In this document: positions 37,338 through 47,014 of the stretch, piece after piece | How positions within the stretch are numbered: the stretch's first letter is position 1 | Layout: each line of letters opens with the position of its first letter | NCBI GenBank assembly: GCA_020186115.1 | Contig: WSYJ01000164.1 | Span: 248,001 to 312,000 of the forward strand | Source of the DNA: Histomonas meleagridis | Lineage: Eukaryota > Parabasalia > Tritrichomonadida > Dientamoebidae | Length of the DNA: 64,000 nt | Direction: 5' to 3' | Notes under the pieces: generated by a model | Databases searched by the model: none | What the model was told of the DNA's origin: nothing | The model's input: only the letters and a program-made list of their open reading frames with translations | Program-made: the position numbers and the translations under genes

Positions 37338-39095
37338 TCAATTATTAGCCATTCCTTCTTGTTTACTCTTCATATCAATAAATTCTCCAAGATCTTTATC
37401 TAGTCCTTGTAAATATTCTACGGTAAGTTTAGTTGGATCATTTGATGCAGCATACTGATATTTAGGATTTTTCGCATAAAATTCATTCAATATTGGTTGA
37501 GGAACAATTCTATATTTTTCATCAATTGCAGCCTTTACTGATTGTAATGCTTCGGCGTGATGAGCTAAATTCTTTCTTGCTTCTGTTAATTGTTCTTCCA
37601 TGTATTTAACTTGTGTAACCATCGACGCATCATTATTATCAAGCATATATTGTGCTTTTTGTTGAGCAACACCACTTTGCCATAATTCTTCTTTAGCTTT
37701 TAATGAATTATTTAATTCTTCAGTCTTTTTATCCGACATTATCTTTTGCTTTTCTGCTTCCACAATTTGATTTTGTAAAGAGCGATCGATTCCGGAGTCA
37801 TATAATAATTAGCTGCTGCTTCTGCTTCTTGTTCTTGCTTCCATGATTCAAATTGCTTTTCTCTAGCTTTTTCTAATTGTTGATTTTGTTCGATAGCTTT
37901 TTGTTTCCTAGCATTAACAACAATAGCTTTTTGTAAATCACCTTCGGGATCTAAGAAATCATTATTTTTATTATTTTCAGTTACTTTACCTAATTCAGCA
38001 TTTAGATGTATTTTTCGCATCATTTCTTTTTCCAGTAATTGTCGTTGTTCATCATATAACCTTTGGTCAAGCTCTCTATCTCTAATTGCTTGCTCTAGTC
38101 TAATATTTTCTTGAATAGCGGCAGTTAGAAGAAACAATTGTTTCTCTTTCTGCTTCATTTATTTTATCCATATCTGCTTGTGATAGTGCTGCTTGATACT
38201 GAGCTTTCAATTTCTGATTCTTTTCTAGTACTTCTAAGCGTTCTTCAACAACTTTTGTTTGATATGTTGCTAAATTTTTTTCGTGTTGAGCTTTAACCAA
38301 TAGAGATAATCCTACTTCCCCCTGATATTTTTTCGCTAATTCTTGTGCTTGCTTTTTCCTTTCATTTAGCATCTTAGTCTTTGCCTCTAGTGAATCAATT
38401 TCTTTTTTAATCTGACTTTGATCTATTTCTGCTTGCTGTTGTTGAATATTAAATTCCATTTCTGCTATTGTAGCTTTCATGAAATCACGTTTGCTTTTAA
38501 GTTCATTCATATCAAAAGTATTCTTTAATCCAGCATACTTCTTTGTCATTTCACGGTATGTATCAGTAAGACGATTCGCTTCTTCTTGTTCTTGTTCAGC
38601 TCTTCGTAACTGTTTTTCTTGTTCTTCGATATGTTTTTCCATAATCTCGCGCTGTTTCTTTTCTTCAATATATTTTTTCTCGACTTCTTTTGTCGCTTTT
38701 TTCATCTTTTGTTCTTGTTCATCAAGATATTTTTTACGTGCGAGCTCATCATCTTTTTCTCTCTTAGTATCATTAATTTGCTGTTGTCGGAGATCATTTT
38801 GATTTCTCATATTATGAATAGCGTCAAGATTAATATTTTGTGATGTTTGGGATGAAGCTATCGGTAATAACGAGTTCATATTTGCTAACATTTGTGATCT
38901 TGCAGAACCTGAAGAATTATTGTTACTTGTCGGCATAATATTACTTCTTACACCGAACCTAGTGAGGTTCGAGCCTCTGGTGAGACTAGCATTAGGATTA
39001 ATTGTTGAAATTTGTGAAACAATCTTATGTCTGACACTTCTTTTAACAGTTTTCTTATTTTTCCTGATTCTACGCTTGATAGATTTCTTAGTCAT
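37338..39095 (-). pseudogene. Long coiled-coil protein (element A), frameshifted
   Basis: Open pieces are 38100-39095 (basic start MTKKSIKRRIRKNKKTVKR, then Asn/Ser linker, then coiled coil), 37739-38158 and 37338-37763; all are Glu/Lys/Gln-rich helices and follow each other with overlaps, so the gene seems broken near 38130 and 37750. The homologue is 17428-19151. It carries a small hairpin-type insert at 38953-38986 (residues LTRGSNLTRFG) missing from B. Confidence 0.6.
38953..38986. repeat. Short hairpin insert in frame (copy P3)
   Basis: CCGAACCT-AGTG-AGGTTCG followed by GAGCCTC and TGGTGAGAC. Compared with 11951-12016 the second and third hairpins are missing. It is read in another frame than copies P1 and P2, yet stays open and adds 11 codons. 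Confidence 0.7.
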
Positions 39096-39125
39096 TTATT
39101 ATTAAACAAAAACAAAAAATTATGC

Positions 39126-39757
39126 TTATAAATATGTTACTCTTGAACGCCAACCTCTTTGAGCTATTCGTGGAAGGCTTATTGGAACTTCTTCTTGTTT
39201 TGTTATTGGTTCCGCTTTTTATGGTAACACCTCTGGTGTTGAGCACTCCGTGCGAACTTCTTGTTTCGCTTGTTGTGGTGCATCTTCATCAACATCAACG
39301 TCTTCATAAATGTCATTCCTCAAACGATGGTATTTCTTTTTCAATTTCTTATGCTTTCCTGTTAATTTATCTAATCGTGAATTAAGTTCAATAATGTGCT
39401 CCATTAATAACTGATCATTTGATAAATAAACTTTTCCGTCAGAATTATTTTTAATTACTTTTTGACTTACTGTCGGAGTTTTTCCTTATTCGCTGTGACT
39501 CTAGCATTACCATTTTTGCAGAATTTAACGTCAAAGAATTCATTTGCCACGCCATTTTTAGCATTATTTATTAGAAAATCTTTTTCTCCTTTCGTCAGAT
39601 CCTTTACTGGTTTCTTTGTGATATTAATTTCCGAACCTAGTGAGTTTCGAGCCTCGGAGCTTTGCTCCCGGATTCCTTGAATCCCTGGCAAGACTGGCTC
39701 CGTTTGCTCAGGTTCATCTTCTGTTTCAACAATTATTTCTGTTTCTGTTTCAGTCAT
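39126..39757 (-). pseudogene. Acidic coiled-coil protein (element A), broken
   Basis: The start MTETETEIIVETEDEPEQ and the segments KDLTKGEKDFLINNAKNG, EFFDVKFCKNGNARV and EHIIELNSRLDKLTGKHKK match 16775-17404. One base is missing near 39487 (GAAAAACTCC), and an in-frame TAA stands at 39219-39221 before the conserved end QRGWRSRVTYL. Codons 30-52 derive from the hairpin element at 39631-39692. Confidence 0.6.
39631..39692. repeat. GC-rich triple-hairpin element inserted in frame (copy P2)
   Basis: It is nearly identical to 11951-12012, with hairpins CGAACCT/AGTTTCG (one mismatch), GGAGC-TTT-GCTCC and GGATTC-CTT-GAATCC, and is read in the same frame (GIQGIREQSSEAR) inside an unrelated protein. 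Confidence 0.8.
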
Positions 39758-39793
39758 TCATATTATATAAAAAAATAGTTTTCATATTTTATT

Positions 39794-40195
39794 TTACATA
39801 GGTTTTCCTGGTGTGATAACTGCTGGTTTTAATTGACCATAAATTTTCCCGCCTGCTTGAATCCACGGTTGAGCTTTGTCGGATATTCTTTGACCTGTAT
39901 CTATCACACGATCAGCAATTTCTTTTCCCTTATCAACTGCTTGTCTTATTTTTTGTTTAAATTTACTGTCAGGTACAGCATCAACTATTTGATCTATTTT
40001 ATCCGTTATCTCTCCCTTTCGTTTTCTAACTGTATCAATAATTCCGGGAACTTTTGTTGCAATTTCAAATCCTTTTTTAACAATAGGAGATATTTTACCA
40101 AAAATTCTTTTTACTGGTTGAGATATTTTGCGAACAAGTCGTCCTGCACCTTGAATAAATTTTCTTATTCCACCGAATATTCTTCCTAATCCCAT
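39794..40195 (-). CDS. pVI-like basic amphipathic protein (element A), intact, 133 aa
   Basis: The product starts with a basic amphipathic helix MGLGRIFGGIRKFIQGAGRLV, continues with Lys/Arg-rich helices (KVPGIIDTVRKRKGEITDK, IRQAVDKGKEIADRVIDTG) and ends PGKPM. Homology with 16258-16738 is strong throughout. The pattern recalls adenovirus protein VI, a membrane-lytic internal capsid protein; this is inferred, not shown. It is divergent from the integrase (36 bp gap). Confidence 0.6.
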   Translation of the reverse strand: MGLGRIFGGIRKFIQGAGRLVRKISQPVKRIFGKISPIVKKGFEIATKVPGIIDTVRKRKGEITDKIDQIVDAVPDSKFKQKIRQAVDKGKEIADRVIDTGQRISDKAQPWIQAGGKIYGQLKPAVITPGKPM

Positions 40196-40231
40196 TTAAT
40201 ACAATTAAAAAATTACTTTATCACATTAAAA

Positions 40232-41411
40232 ATGAGTCAAAACATTAATGCTACAATTGACAAAACACATTTTAAAACATATCTGAGAGTTAAAGATATT
40301 GTCAAAAGCAAATATCCAGATGTTAAAAGCAGGAAGATCAAAAAAGTCATTAGCAAAAGAGTGAAGGATAAGTTCATTAAACAAAAACAAATTAAGCCAT
40401 ATATGATATAAATATTTTCAAACAGACCTGGAACTTGGTTTCATGATCTATATGATAACACACAGAATAAAAATCCTCGCTATTGGCACGTATTTATTGG
40501 TACTGATAATAGATATGCTTACTGTTTACCATCAGAGTCTAAATCAGCTGCAGCAGTAAAGGAAACATTAACAAAGTTCATTAATAAGTTTGATCCTGTT
40601 AAATTGACATCAGACGAAGAGCCAGCATTTCTTGAGTAAAAATAATGTTAAATTACTGACCGACAATAGCGTTCCGATGCATATAGTAACGGATAAAAAT
40701 CATTCGACACTAGGAATTATTGATAGATTCATTAGAACATTACGTGATATGAACACTCTATCCGAAAAGTCTAAACATGAATCACACGATGAAAAATACA
40801 CATTTATTACACCAAAGCGTATGGAAAAGTTTCTTAACACATATAATAACACGTGTCATACTGCTATTAGATGCACACCAAACGAAATGCTTAAAGATCC
40901 AGAAAAAGAGAAGAAATATATATCTAAATGTTTAGAAGCAGCGGAGAATCAACATAAAATTAAGGATCTTATTCTTCCAGTTGGTGCTTATGTGCGATAC
41001 ATTCTTCCGCGTCATGATGGAATAACAAAGAAGAGGTTTCAAATCTCCCGTGAATGTTATAAAATTGATGAGCGAAAAGGAAACATGTATACACTAATCG
41101 CACAAGATGGAACAGTAATGTCGAAACCAAGATTTAAATTAATTCTATGCAGTTCTGACGGATCAAAACCGAGTAACATTAAATGGGCTTCAACGATTCC
41201 GGGTAAATGGAATGGTAATGTCGAAAAGATTTCGTCATTTAATCCTAAAACTAACAAATATACAGTATTATTCAGTGTTCCTGGCGGAAAAGGATCTACA
41301 AGATCCATGAGCGCAAGCGAAACATATAAAGATACTATTCCAGCATCATATCTTAGAGGAGCTACACCACAAATACAATCAGAAGTGGAGAAAGAATATT
41401 TCGAACATTAA
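40232..41411 (+). pseudogene. DDE integrase (element A), inactivated
   Basis: The frame starts at 40232 (MSQNINATIDKTHFKTY) and is collinear with the B integrase, but codon 60 (Lys in B) is TAA at 40409-40411, and one extra T at about 40637 shifts the frame. The rest (40632-41411) is open and keeps the third catalytic region HSTLGIIDRFIRTL and the basic C-terminal domain. The first two Asp (WFHDLYDN, LTSDEEPAF) are present. Because the stop is a substitution, this copy is most likely dead. Confidence 0.85.
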
Positions 41412-41430
41412 CTGAACTGTCTGAAGAAAT

Positions 41431-42182
41431 TTATTTTTAGAATTAATGTTATCATAAAGGACACTATGACAGGACAGTCTTCCCGGAATTGATGAAACCA
41501 AACTCTTTTTACACGAGGAGGAAATAGAAATTACAAAATCCCTGAAATCAGTGATTTTCACGTCATTTTTCGAGGTATTACTGCGAAAATGGGTGTTTAG
41601 ATGTCAAACCCTATTAAAAATGATAGGTATTCATGTTAAAATGGCGTGTTTTGACGTCAAACCTATTAAAAATGATAGGTAATGCTTCTAAAACCACCTA
41701 AAATCAGTGATTTTCACCACTTTTGCTATTTCCAGAATTTCTACTTTCTACAACTACTTACTTTTTATTTATCCAGGTAGACTGTCCTATTATAATGTCC
41801 TATATATAAAAATAAAAAAAATTCTAGTTTCGACATCTTCCGATAGTGATTAACAGTAAATAATAACAAATAAATCTAGTACAGACATCTTCCGATAGTG
41901 GGTAAACAGTAAATATTAGTGTAGACATCTTCCGTAAATGATTAGCAGAAATATAGTGTCAAACCTTAAATTTACCCCGTTTTTTAGTGATTTTCGATAG
42001 TTTTGCTATTTCCAGAATTTCTACTTTCTACAACTATTTACTTTTTTATTTATCCAGGTAGACTGTCCTATTATAATGTCCTATATATAAAAATAAAAAA
42101 AATTCTAGTTTCGACATCTCCGTATAGTGATTAACAGTAAATAATAACAAATAAATCTAGTGCAGACATCTTCCGATAGTGG
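41431..42182. repeat. Right terminal inverted repeat of element A
   Basis: It is the inverted copy of 1-695 and gives the outer 55 bp that are missing at the left. It begins 20 bp after the integrase stop. Repeats of GACATCTTCCG occur at about 41834, 41885, 41929 and 42167, and the block with ATCCAGGTAGACTGTCCT occurs twice. The end near TTCCGATAGTGG is placed by the repeat pattern and is accurate to a few bases. Confidence 0.85.
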
Positions 42183-42204
42183 TATCATATGGTAGCGACG
42201 AAGG

Positions 42205-42280
42205 AGCGAACCAACACACCGAGGCGCAAGGCGCCGAAGAGCAAGCCGTAGGCTAAAGCGCAGGGTGCTACCCAAGCTAG
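42205..42280. repeat. GC-rich triloop hairpin cluster next to element A
   Basis: GGCGC-AAG-GCGCC (42223-42235), AGCC-GTA-GGCT (42244-42254) and GGGT-GCT-ACCC (42263-42273) are perfect hairpins with 3-nt loops, in an otherwise AT-rich region. The sequence differs from the in-gene hairpin elements, but the design is the same. It lies between the right end of A and a transposase relic. Confidence 0.55.
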
Positions 42281-42289
42281 CCAGGTTTT

Positions 42290-43050
42290 GCATGTGTGTG
42301 TGTATCCATCCTGATGAGTTATGGGATGACATGTGGTATGAAATGTCACCAATCTGTGTTATTTGGACCAAGTTAGTCGTTGCTTTAGCTATACGAAACA
42401 ATGAAAGCTTGGTGCCTGCAAATATAACTGAGGCCATCACAGAGATCATAGTTTTTTCTGAATCAAGAACAATGATATTAACAGCATCTGATTAAATATC
42501 TGCCCATGTCTTTATGGAATAAGGCAGTATATGCCATGGTGTTTCATCACCGTTTATGATTCGATCTGCTGGTTTAGTTTCGATCAGGTTTCTCACGGTT
42601 TTCATCCAAACATCAAATGAAAATTTCTGCTGCTACGCCTGTTACGTTTTTTAAGATCAGATACAAAGTTTGGACTAAACATCACATCTGGGATGCAAGA
42701 TTAATGAAGTCTTGTTTCTGTAATAGTATATCTTGTTGAATAAAATTCGTCTTGATAAAATCTTAAATTGATTTTTCTTCATTATCCGTGAAGACTTTAT
42801 GATAAGCTGCATGAACAGACCCAACATATGGTATCCATTCCTTATCCATTTCACAATTGTGGTACCATCCACAGATTCAGGAATGTTATACTGTTTTGAT
42901 AATCGAAGAATTGTTCCTCTGGTTTTGTTGGGAAAATGTTCAAAAATCTTACTACATAATTCTTTGTGCCTATAATAATCCCTGTGTAGAGACTTGGAAA
43001 ATAGAATCTTTTGGGGTTTCAACTTGACGCTGAAGATTTTCTAAATCGAT
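42290..43050 (-). pseudogene. Decayed pogo/Tigger-like transposase
   Basis: Fragments in several frames resemble the intact transposase at 51420-52592: an N-terminal piece near 42700-43020 (LHRDYYRHKELC, STIVKWIRNG-like, corresponding to the helix-turn-helix) and a core piece near 42300-42400 (ITQIGDISYHMSSHNSSGW against TTHIGDVSPHMSTHSENGW). Many stops and shifts are seen. The C-terminal third is missing on the side of element A, so A may have inserted in this relic. Confidence 0.6.
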
Positions 43051-43709
43051 ATAATGTATTCAAATTTTTACCATAGAACTCGCGAATTGCTAGCATTAAT
43101 ATTAATTCCTTCTTAGGACCTAGGGTAAAAGTTCGAAATTAAATATTTCCTTCCAATAGATAAAAAATGGGATTAGAGATAATAGTATTAGACTATGAAT
43201 AGTCAAGAAAATCTGTAAAAAAACTCAAAAAGTGTATTTATGGTCATGCTCATCGAAGAATATTCATTGTATACATGATTGTAACTTTATTAAGCCATTT
43301 ATAAAGATCCTTGAAAAATATTCATATTCAAGTACCAAAAGTATCTCAATAAAATGTAATGTAACACACCATCAAAAATGCGAAAAGATAAACGTACTTG
43401 TCTCCCGTTCTGAAAAATCCATCGGAATTATAAAATAATAAGCTTCGCGTTGTTTGATGAGCAAAGCAAACGAAAAGAAATTTTAAAATGAACTCATTGA
43501 GAGTAAATAAAGTTTTTGAAACGTTAACAGAATACAAAAATATTGTGTGCTAGTAAATAAGTTTATTCGTTAATTATAAATAAGCATATGCTTTGATAGA
43601 ATGCGATGTGTTTCGAATATTCAATAATAAATAAATATTTTAACATTAAAGAATAAATTTATATATGATAGAAACAGAAAATAACAAATTTTTTACAAAT
43701 TCAAATACA
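43051..43709. other. Intergenic region, nothing recognised
   Basis: This is AT-rich sequence between the transposase relic and the phosphatase gene. Short open frames on both strands (60-68 codons) overlap one another and have no recognisable motif; I see no gene, RNA or repeat. Confidence 0.5.
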
Positions 43710-46181
43710 TTAAATAGTTTTTTTCTTTTGCAAATCCACCGCAATTACCGATATGTTATCAGGGCTATATCTATGGTATGCTATATTTCTCAAATCGTAA
43801 GCCAATTCTGTCGGATTATCAGCCTTCATTGCAATTTTAGCAATTTCTTCATTCGTAATCAAATCGAATAATCCGTCGCATCCCAAAATCAGCCATTTAT
43901 CTTCATGTGTTAACTCCAATTTCACTGTTGTTGGTGTTCTACCTATTCCAGGTATATAGAAATCGCCTAAGCATCGTGCAATTGATAGTGTTCCGCTAAC
44001 TCTTCCTTTGAAAACTTTACCTCCTTCTTTTAATATTCGTTTTATCTCATTTTTGTCGTCAGGTTTGTGATCGATTGTTGCATGTCTAATTTCACCATTT
44101 TCTTCAATTAATAAAACTCGTGAATCGCCAAGATGTGAAATTATGATTTCATCATTAGACACTAATGTTAAAGCTAAAGTTGAACCATCTTTAACATTCA
44201 TTTCTTTTAATTTCAGTAATATACATTCGAAAAATTGTTCAATGAATTTTTCATTGATTTCATCTTCTGCTAAATCACATGATTGAAAATATTTTATAAT
44301 TTCATATGAACAAATCGTAGAAGTATAACTTCCGCCATGTCCATCAAATACACAAAACAAATCAAAGTTTGGAATTATATTAGAAAACACAACTAATGAA
44401 TCTTCCATAGTATCTCTATGACCTTTAAGTTCTGCAAATGATACATATTCATTCTTTTGCATTAATTTATATTGTGGCGATTTAAATAGTGTTGGATTTG
44501 AAGTAACAATTTCTCGAATTGATTCATTAACATCTAATAATGTTATGTTTGTATATGATATATCAATACAATCCAAATGTATAAAATTATCTAATTTCAT
44601 TGTTCCTGTTATTATTGGATTATTTGAGATTTTTATTGTATTAAGTAATATACAATCATTGAAATTAGGTAATATCGAGATTTCATTAAATGATAAATCA
44701 ACTTCTTGTAATGATGGTAATGTTATTACGTTTGGAATTTCTTTAATTTTATTATATGATAAATCTAAAACAGATAATGTGTCAGATAAATTTTCTGGAA
44801 ATTTTCGAAGTTTATTATGTGACAATAATAATTTTTGGATATATGGTAACTTGGGAATAGTTTTAAGTTTATTACCACATGAAACAAATGTGATTAAATT
44901 TGTTAATGTGGTTAATACAGACGGAATTTCTTTAAGATTACAATATGAACAATAAAATGCAGCTAATGTGTTTGGATATTCAAGTGGGATTTTTTCAATT
45001 GGATTTTCTGAAATGTTAATACATATTAAATTAGATTCGTGAAATGTTTTAGGAAGCTTCTTAATTTGATTCCTTGATAAATTTAAATGTGTTAATTTTG
45101 GTAAATGAAAAATTTCAGGAGGCACTTTTTTGAGGTGATTTTCACTGATGTTTAAACGTGCGATTTGTGACGATAGATTCGCAACTGTGATTTTGGAGAT
45201 TTCATTTCGAATAAATGTGATTTGAGTACATTTATTTCGCATAAATTCTGGAATGTCTGTTAATTTATTGTCATAAATAAGAAAATGATCAAGATGTGGA
45301 GTATTGGATTTTTCAATATTAGATATTAAATTGGAATCTATTTCTAGATTCCTGATAGATGAAGGAAGAGCTGGAAAATGAGTAATTTTGTTTTTAGAAA
45401 TCTTAAAAATTTTGAGATTAGTGAAGTTTTTAAGATTATTTGGAATTGACGTGATTTGATTTCGTTCAAGACATAGTTCAATAATTGTTTTAGGAACTTT
45501 AGGAAACTCAGTAAGAAAATTATTTGAAGCATCTATTTTTTTGATATTTGGAGCAAATTTAGTGAAATCTGGAAGATATCGTAACCTATTTTTGGAGACT
45601 TCTAGAATTTCCAAACTCGAGAAAACAATATCTCCATCAATTGAAACGAGTTTATTCATGTTGATAAAAAGTCTTGAAAGAGATGGAAGAATTCCTTTTT
45701 TGATTTTTTTGATGAAATTATAATCAAATATAATAAATTTTACATGATCTGGAATTTCAGGAATTTTTTTAATCATGTTTTGTGAAATATCAATGCCTTC
45801 TATTGAAGATGGTATATTAGTAATTTCCTTTATGTTATTATTGGATAGTTTTATTTGCTTCAGATTTTGAAAACGTGAAAAACTAATAGGTACAATGCTA
45901 ATTTTGTTGCTTGATATATCTAAGATTTTTAAGTTTGGATAAGATACCAGTCTTTTTATAATTTTTTTTGGTAAAATATTGAGATTGTTATTGGATAAAT
46001 TAATTTCACATACGCTTTCAAGGTGTTTTGGAAGATGTTTAATCTCGTTACATGAAAGATTTAATGTTATTAGGGAATTTCCTTTTTTGATTCGAAATGG
46101 GATTCTTTTGAGGGAGCATCCAGAAAGTTCCAACTCTACCTGCGAAGGTTGAAGAATTGGAAGGGAATTTGAAGTGCCCAT
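43710..46181 (-). CDS. Leucine-rich repeat protein with PP2C phosphatase domain
   Basis: Residues about 15-570 form twenty or more leucine-rich repeats (LxxLxLxxNxIxxIP). Residues 579-823 are a PP2C domain with all main metal motifs: GHRDTMED, FDGHGG (613-617), HLGDSR (683-688), RCLGDF, GCDGLFD (767-773) and DNIS (808-811). It should remove phosphate from Ser/Thr residues using Mn/Mg, with the repeats choosing partners, as in adenylate-cyclase-like and PHLPP-type proteins. The N-terminus MGTSNS fits the N-myristoylation pattern, suggesting membrane anchoring. The gene is intact and stands alone. Confidence 0.9.
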   Translation of the reverse strand: MGTSNSLPILQPSQVELELSGCSLKRIPFRIKKGNSLITLNLSCNEIKHLPKHLESVCEINLSNNNLNILPKKIIKRLVSYPNLKILDISSNKISIVPISFSRFQNLKQIKLSNNNIKEITNIPSSIEGIDISQNMIKKIPEIPDHVKFIIFDYNFIKKIKKGILPSLSRLFINMNKLVSIDGDIVFSSLEILEVSKNRLRYLPDFTKFAPNIKKIDASNNFLTEFPKVPKTIIELCLERNQITSIPNNLKNFTNLKIFKISKNKITHFPALPSSIRNLEIDSNLISNIEKSNTPHLDHFLIYDNKLTDIPEFMRNKCTQITFIRNEISKITVANLSSQIARLNISENHLKKVPPEIFHLPKLTHLNLSRNQIKKLPKTFHESNLICINISENPIEKIPLEYPNTLAAFYCSYCNLKEIPSVLTTLTNLITFVSCGNKLKTIPKLPYIQKLLLSHNKLRKFPENLSDTLSVLDLSYNKIKEIPNVITLPSLQEVDLSFNEISILPNFNDCILLNTIKISNNPIITGTMKLDNFIHLDCIDISYTNITLLDVNESIREIVTSNPTLFKSPQYKLMQKNEYVSFAELKGHRDTMEDSLVVFSNIIPNFDLFCVFDGHGGSYTSTICSYEIIKYFQSCDLAEDEINEKFIEQFFECILLKLKEMNVKDGSTLALTLVSNDEIIISHLGDSRVLLIEENGEIRHATIDHKPDDKNEIKRILKEGGKVFKGRVSGTLSIARCLGDFYIPGIGRTPTTVKLELTHEDKWLILGCDGLFDLITNEEIAKIAMKADNPTELAYDLRNIAYHRYSPDNISVIAVDLQKKKTI

Positions 46182-46384
46182 ATTTTTTCCTTTTTTCGAA
46201 TTTTTTTCCTGTATTCAAATTTACGCAAGAATTCTGTTGTTTTGGAAAATTTGTGGGGGTTATTGTTAAAAAGTCGATTTTGACACCCATAGACACATTA
46301 ACGTACTTTAAATCTGCTTCGTTGGGATACAAAATGAATTCATGTGCACAAAATTTTTTATTAGTTTGTGCAAAAATGAATTAG

Positions 46385-47014
46385 CTAATGGTCATATTTA
46401 ATTAAAATATGCATAATTATTCAATTTATCGTTCCTTTATCGTTTCTTATTTTTATAAAAGCACCACCCACCCACACACGTACCTTGCAAGGCTAATAGC
46501 TACAAAACTATTGCTTTAATTATATAATGCTTCTATATTCTCATGAAAATATGTTTTATTTCGATATACAATGTTCTCATTGCAAGGTACAAATAGAAAA
46601 AAATTTTTAAATAGATTTCTTTTTCACATTCAGCAACCCGAATTTTTATTCACTTTTATTATATGTAACTTATGTTCTTGAATTTTTAATTTCAAAGTTT
46701 TTTTAAAAAAATTGGTATCAAATCAAAATGAAATTTTATTTATATTAAATATTTCAAACTTCAAAATGTGTAAACCAAATATTACAATAACAATAGAAAA
46801 CCAAAATATTGAAATTCTATTAAATTTGTCTTTAAATTAAAATTATTAGTAATATGATTTCTTGCATATTGAAGGTTTTTCTACAAAAGTATGTCTTCAT
46901 GAAATATTTTATTGTATCTAATAATTTACAAAGAAGTATATTTAACAAAAATGAAATGTGGCTTCCTAAAACAAATAAAAAATAAAAATAATAAATAACG
47001 ATAGAATAACCTTT
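46385..47014. other. Intergenic region with a small inverted repeat
   Basis: It is divergent upstream space of the phosphatase and RhoGEF genes. GTACCTTGCAA (46480-46490) and TTGCAAGGTAC (46580-46590) form an 11-bp perfect inverted repeat around 89 bp; a tiny non-autonomous element is possible. Otherwise the sequence is A/T runs. Confidence 0.4.

Larger units (their letters stand above)
1..42182. mobile_element. Maverick/Polinton-type giant transposon A (outer, left tip outside window)
   Basis: Long inverted repeats at 1-695 and 41431-42182 bound a block with the Polinton gene set: DDE integrase, DNA polymerase B, packaging ATPase, capsid protein, minor structural proteins and a resolvase. 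Window base 1 pairs with base 42127, so roughly 55 bp of the left tip are missing. About 19 kb belongs to A itself; the rest is element B, inserted in the A capsid gene. The integrase, polymerase and replication-associated gene carry in-frame stops, so A is unlikely to move by itself. The right end abuts a decayed transposase, so the target duplication of A cannot be verified. Confidence 0.9.

Noticed and set aside
39122-39385. Open frames on the plus strand across 38479-39385 rich in Phe/Leu
   Set aside because: They are the complement of Glu/Lys-rich coiled-coil genes on the minus strand and have no independent support.
42105-42449. 114-codon minus-strand frame spanning the right end of A and the transposase relic
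   Set aside because: It crosses from host relic through the hairpin cluster into the TIR; only a short part resembles transposase, so it is a chance fusion of frames.
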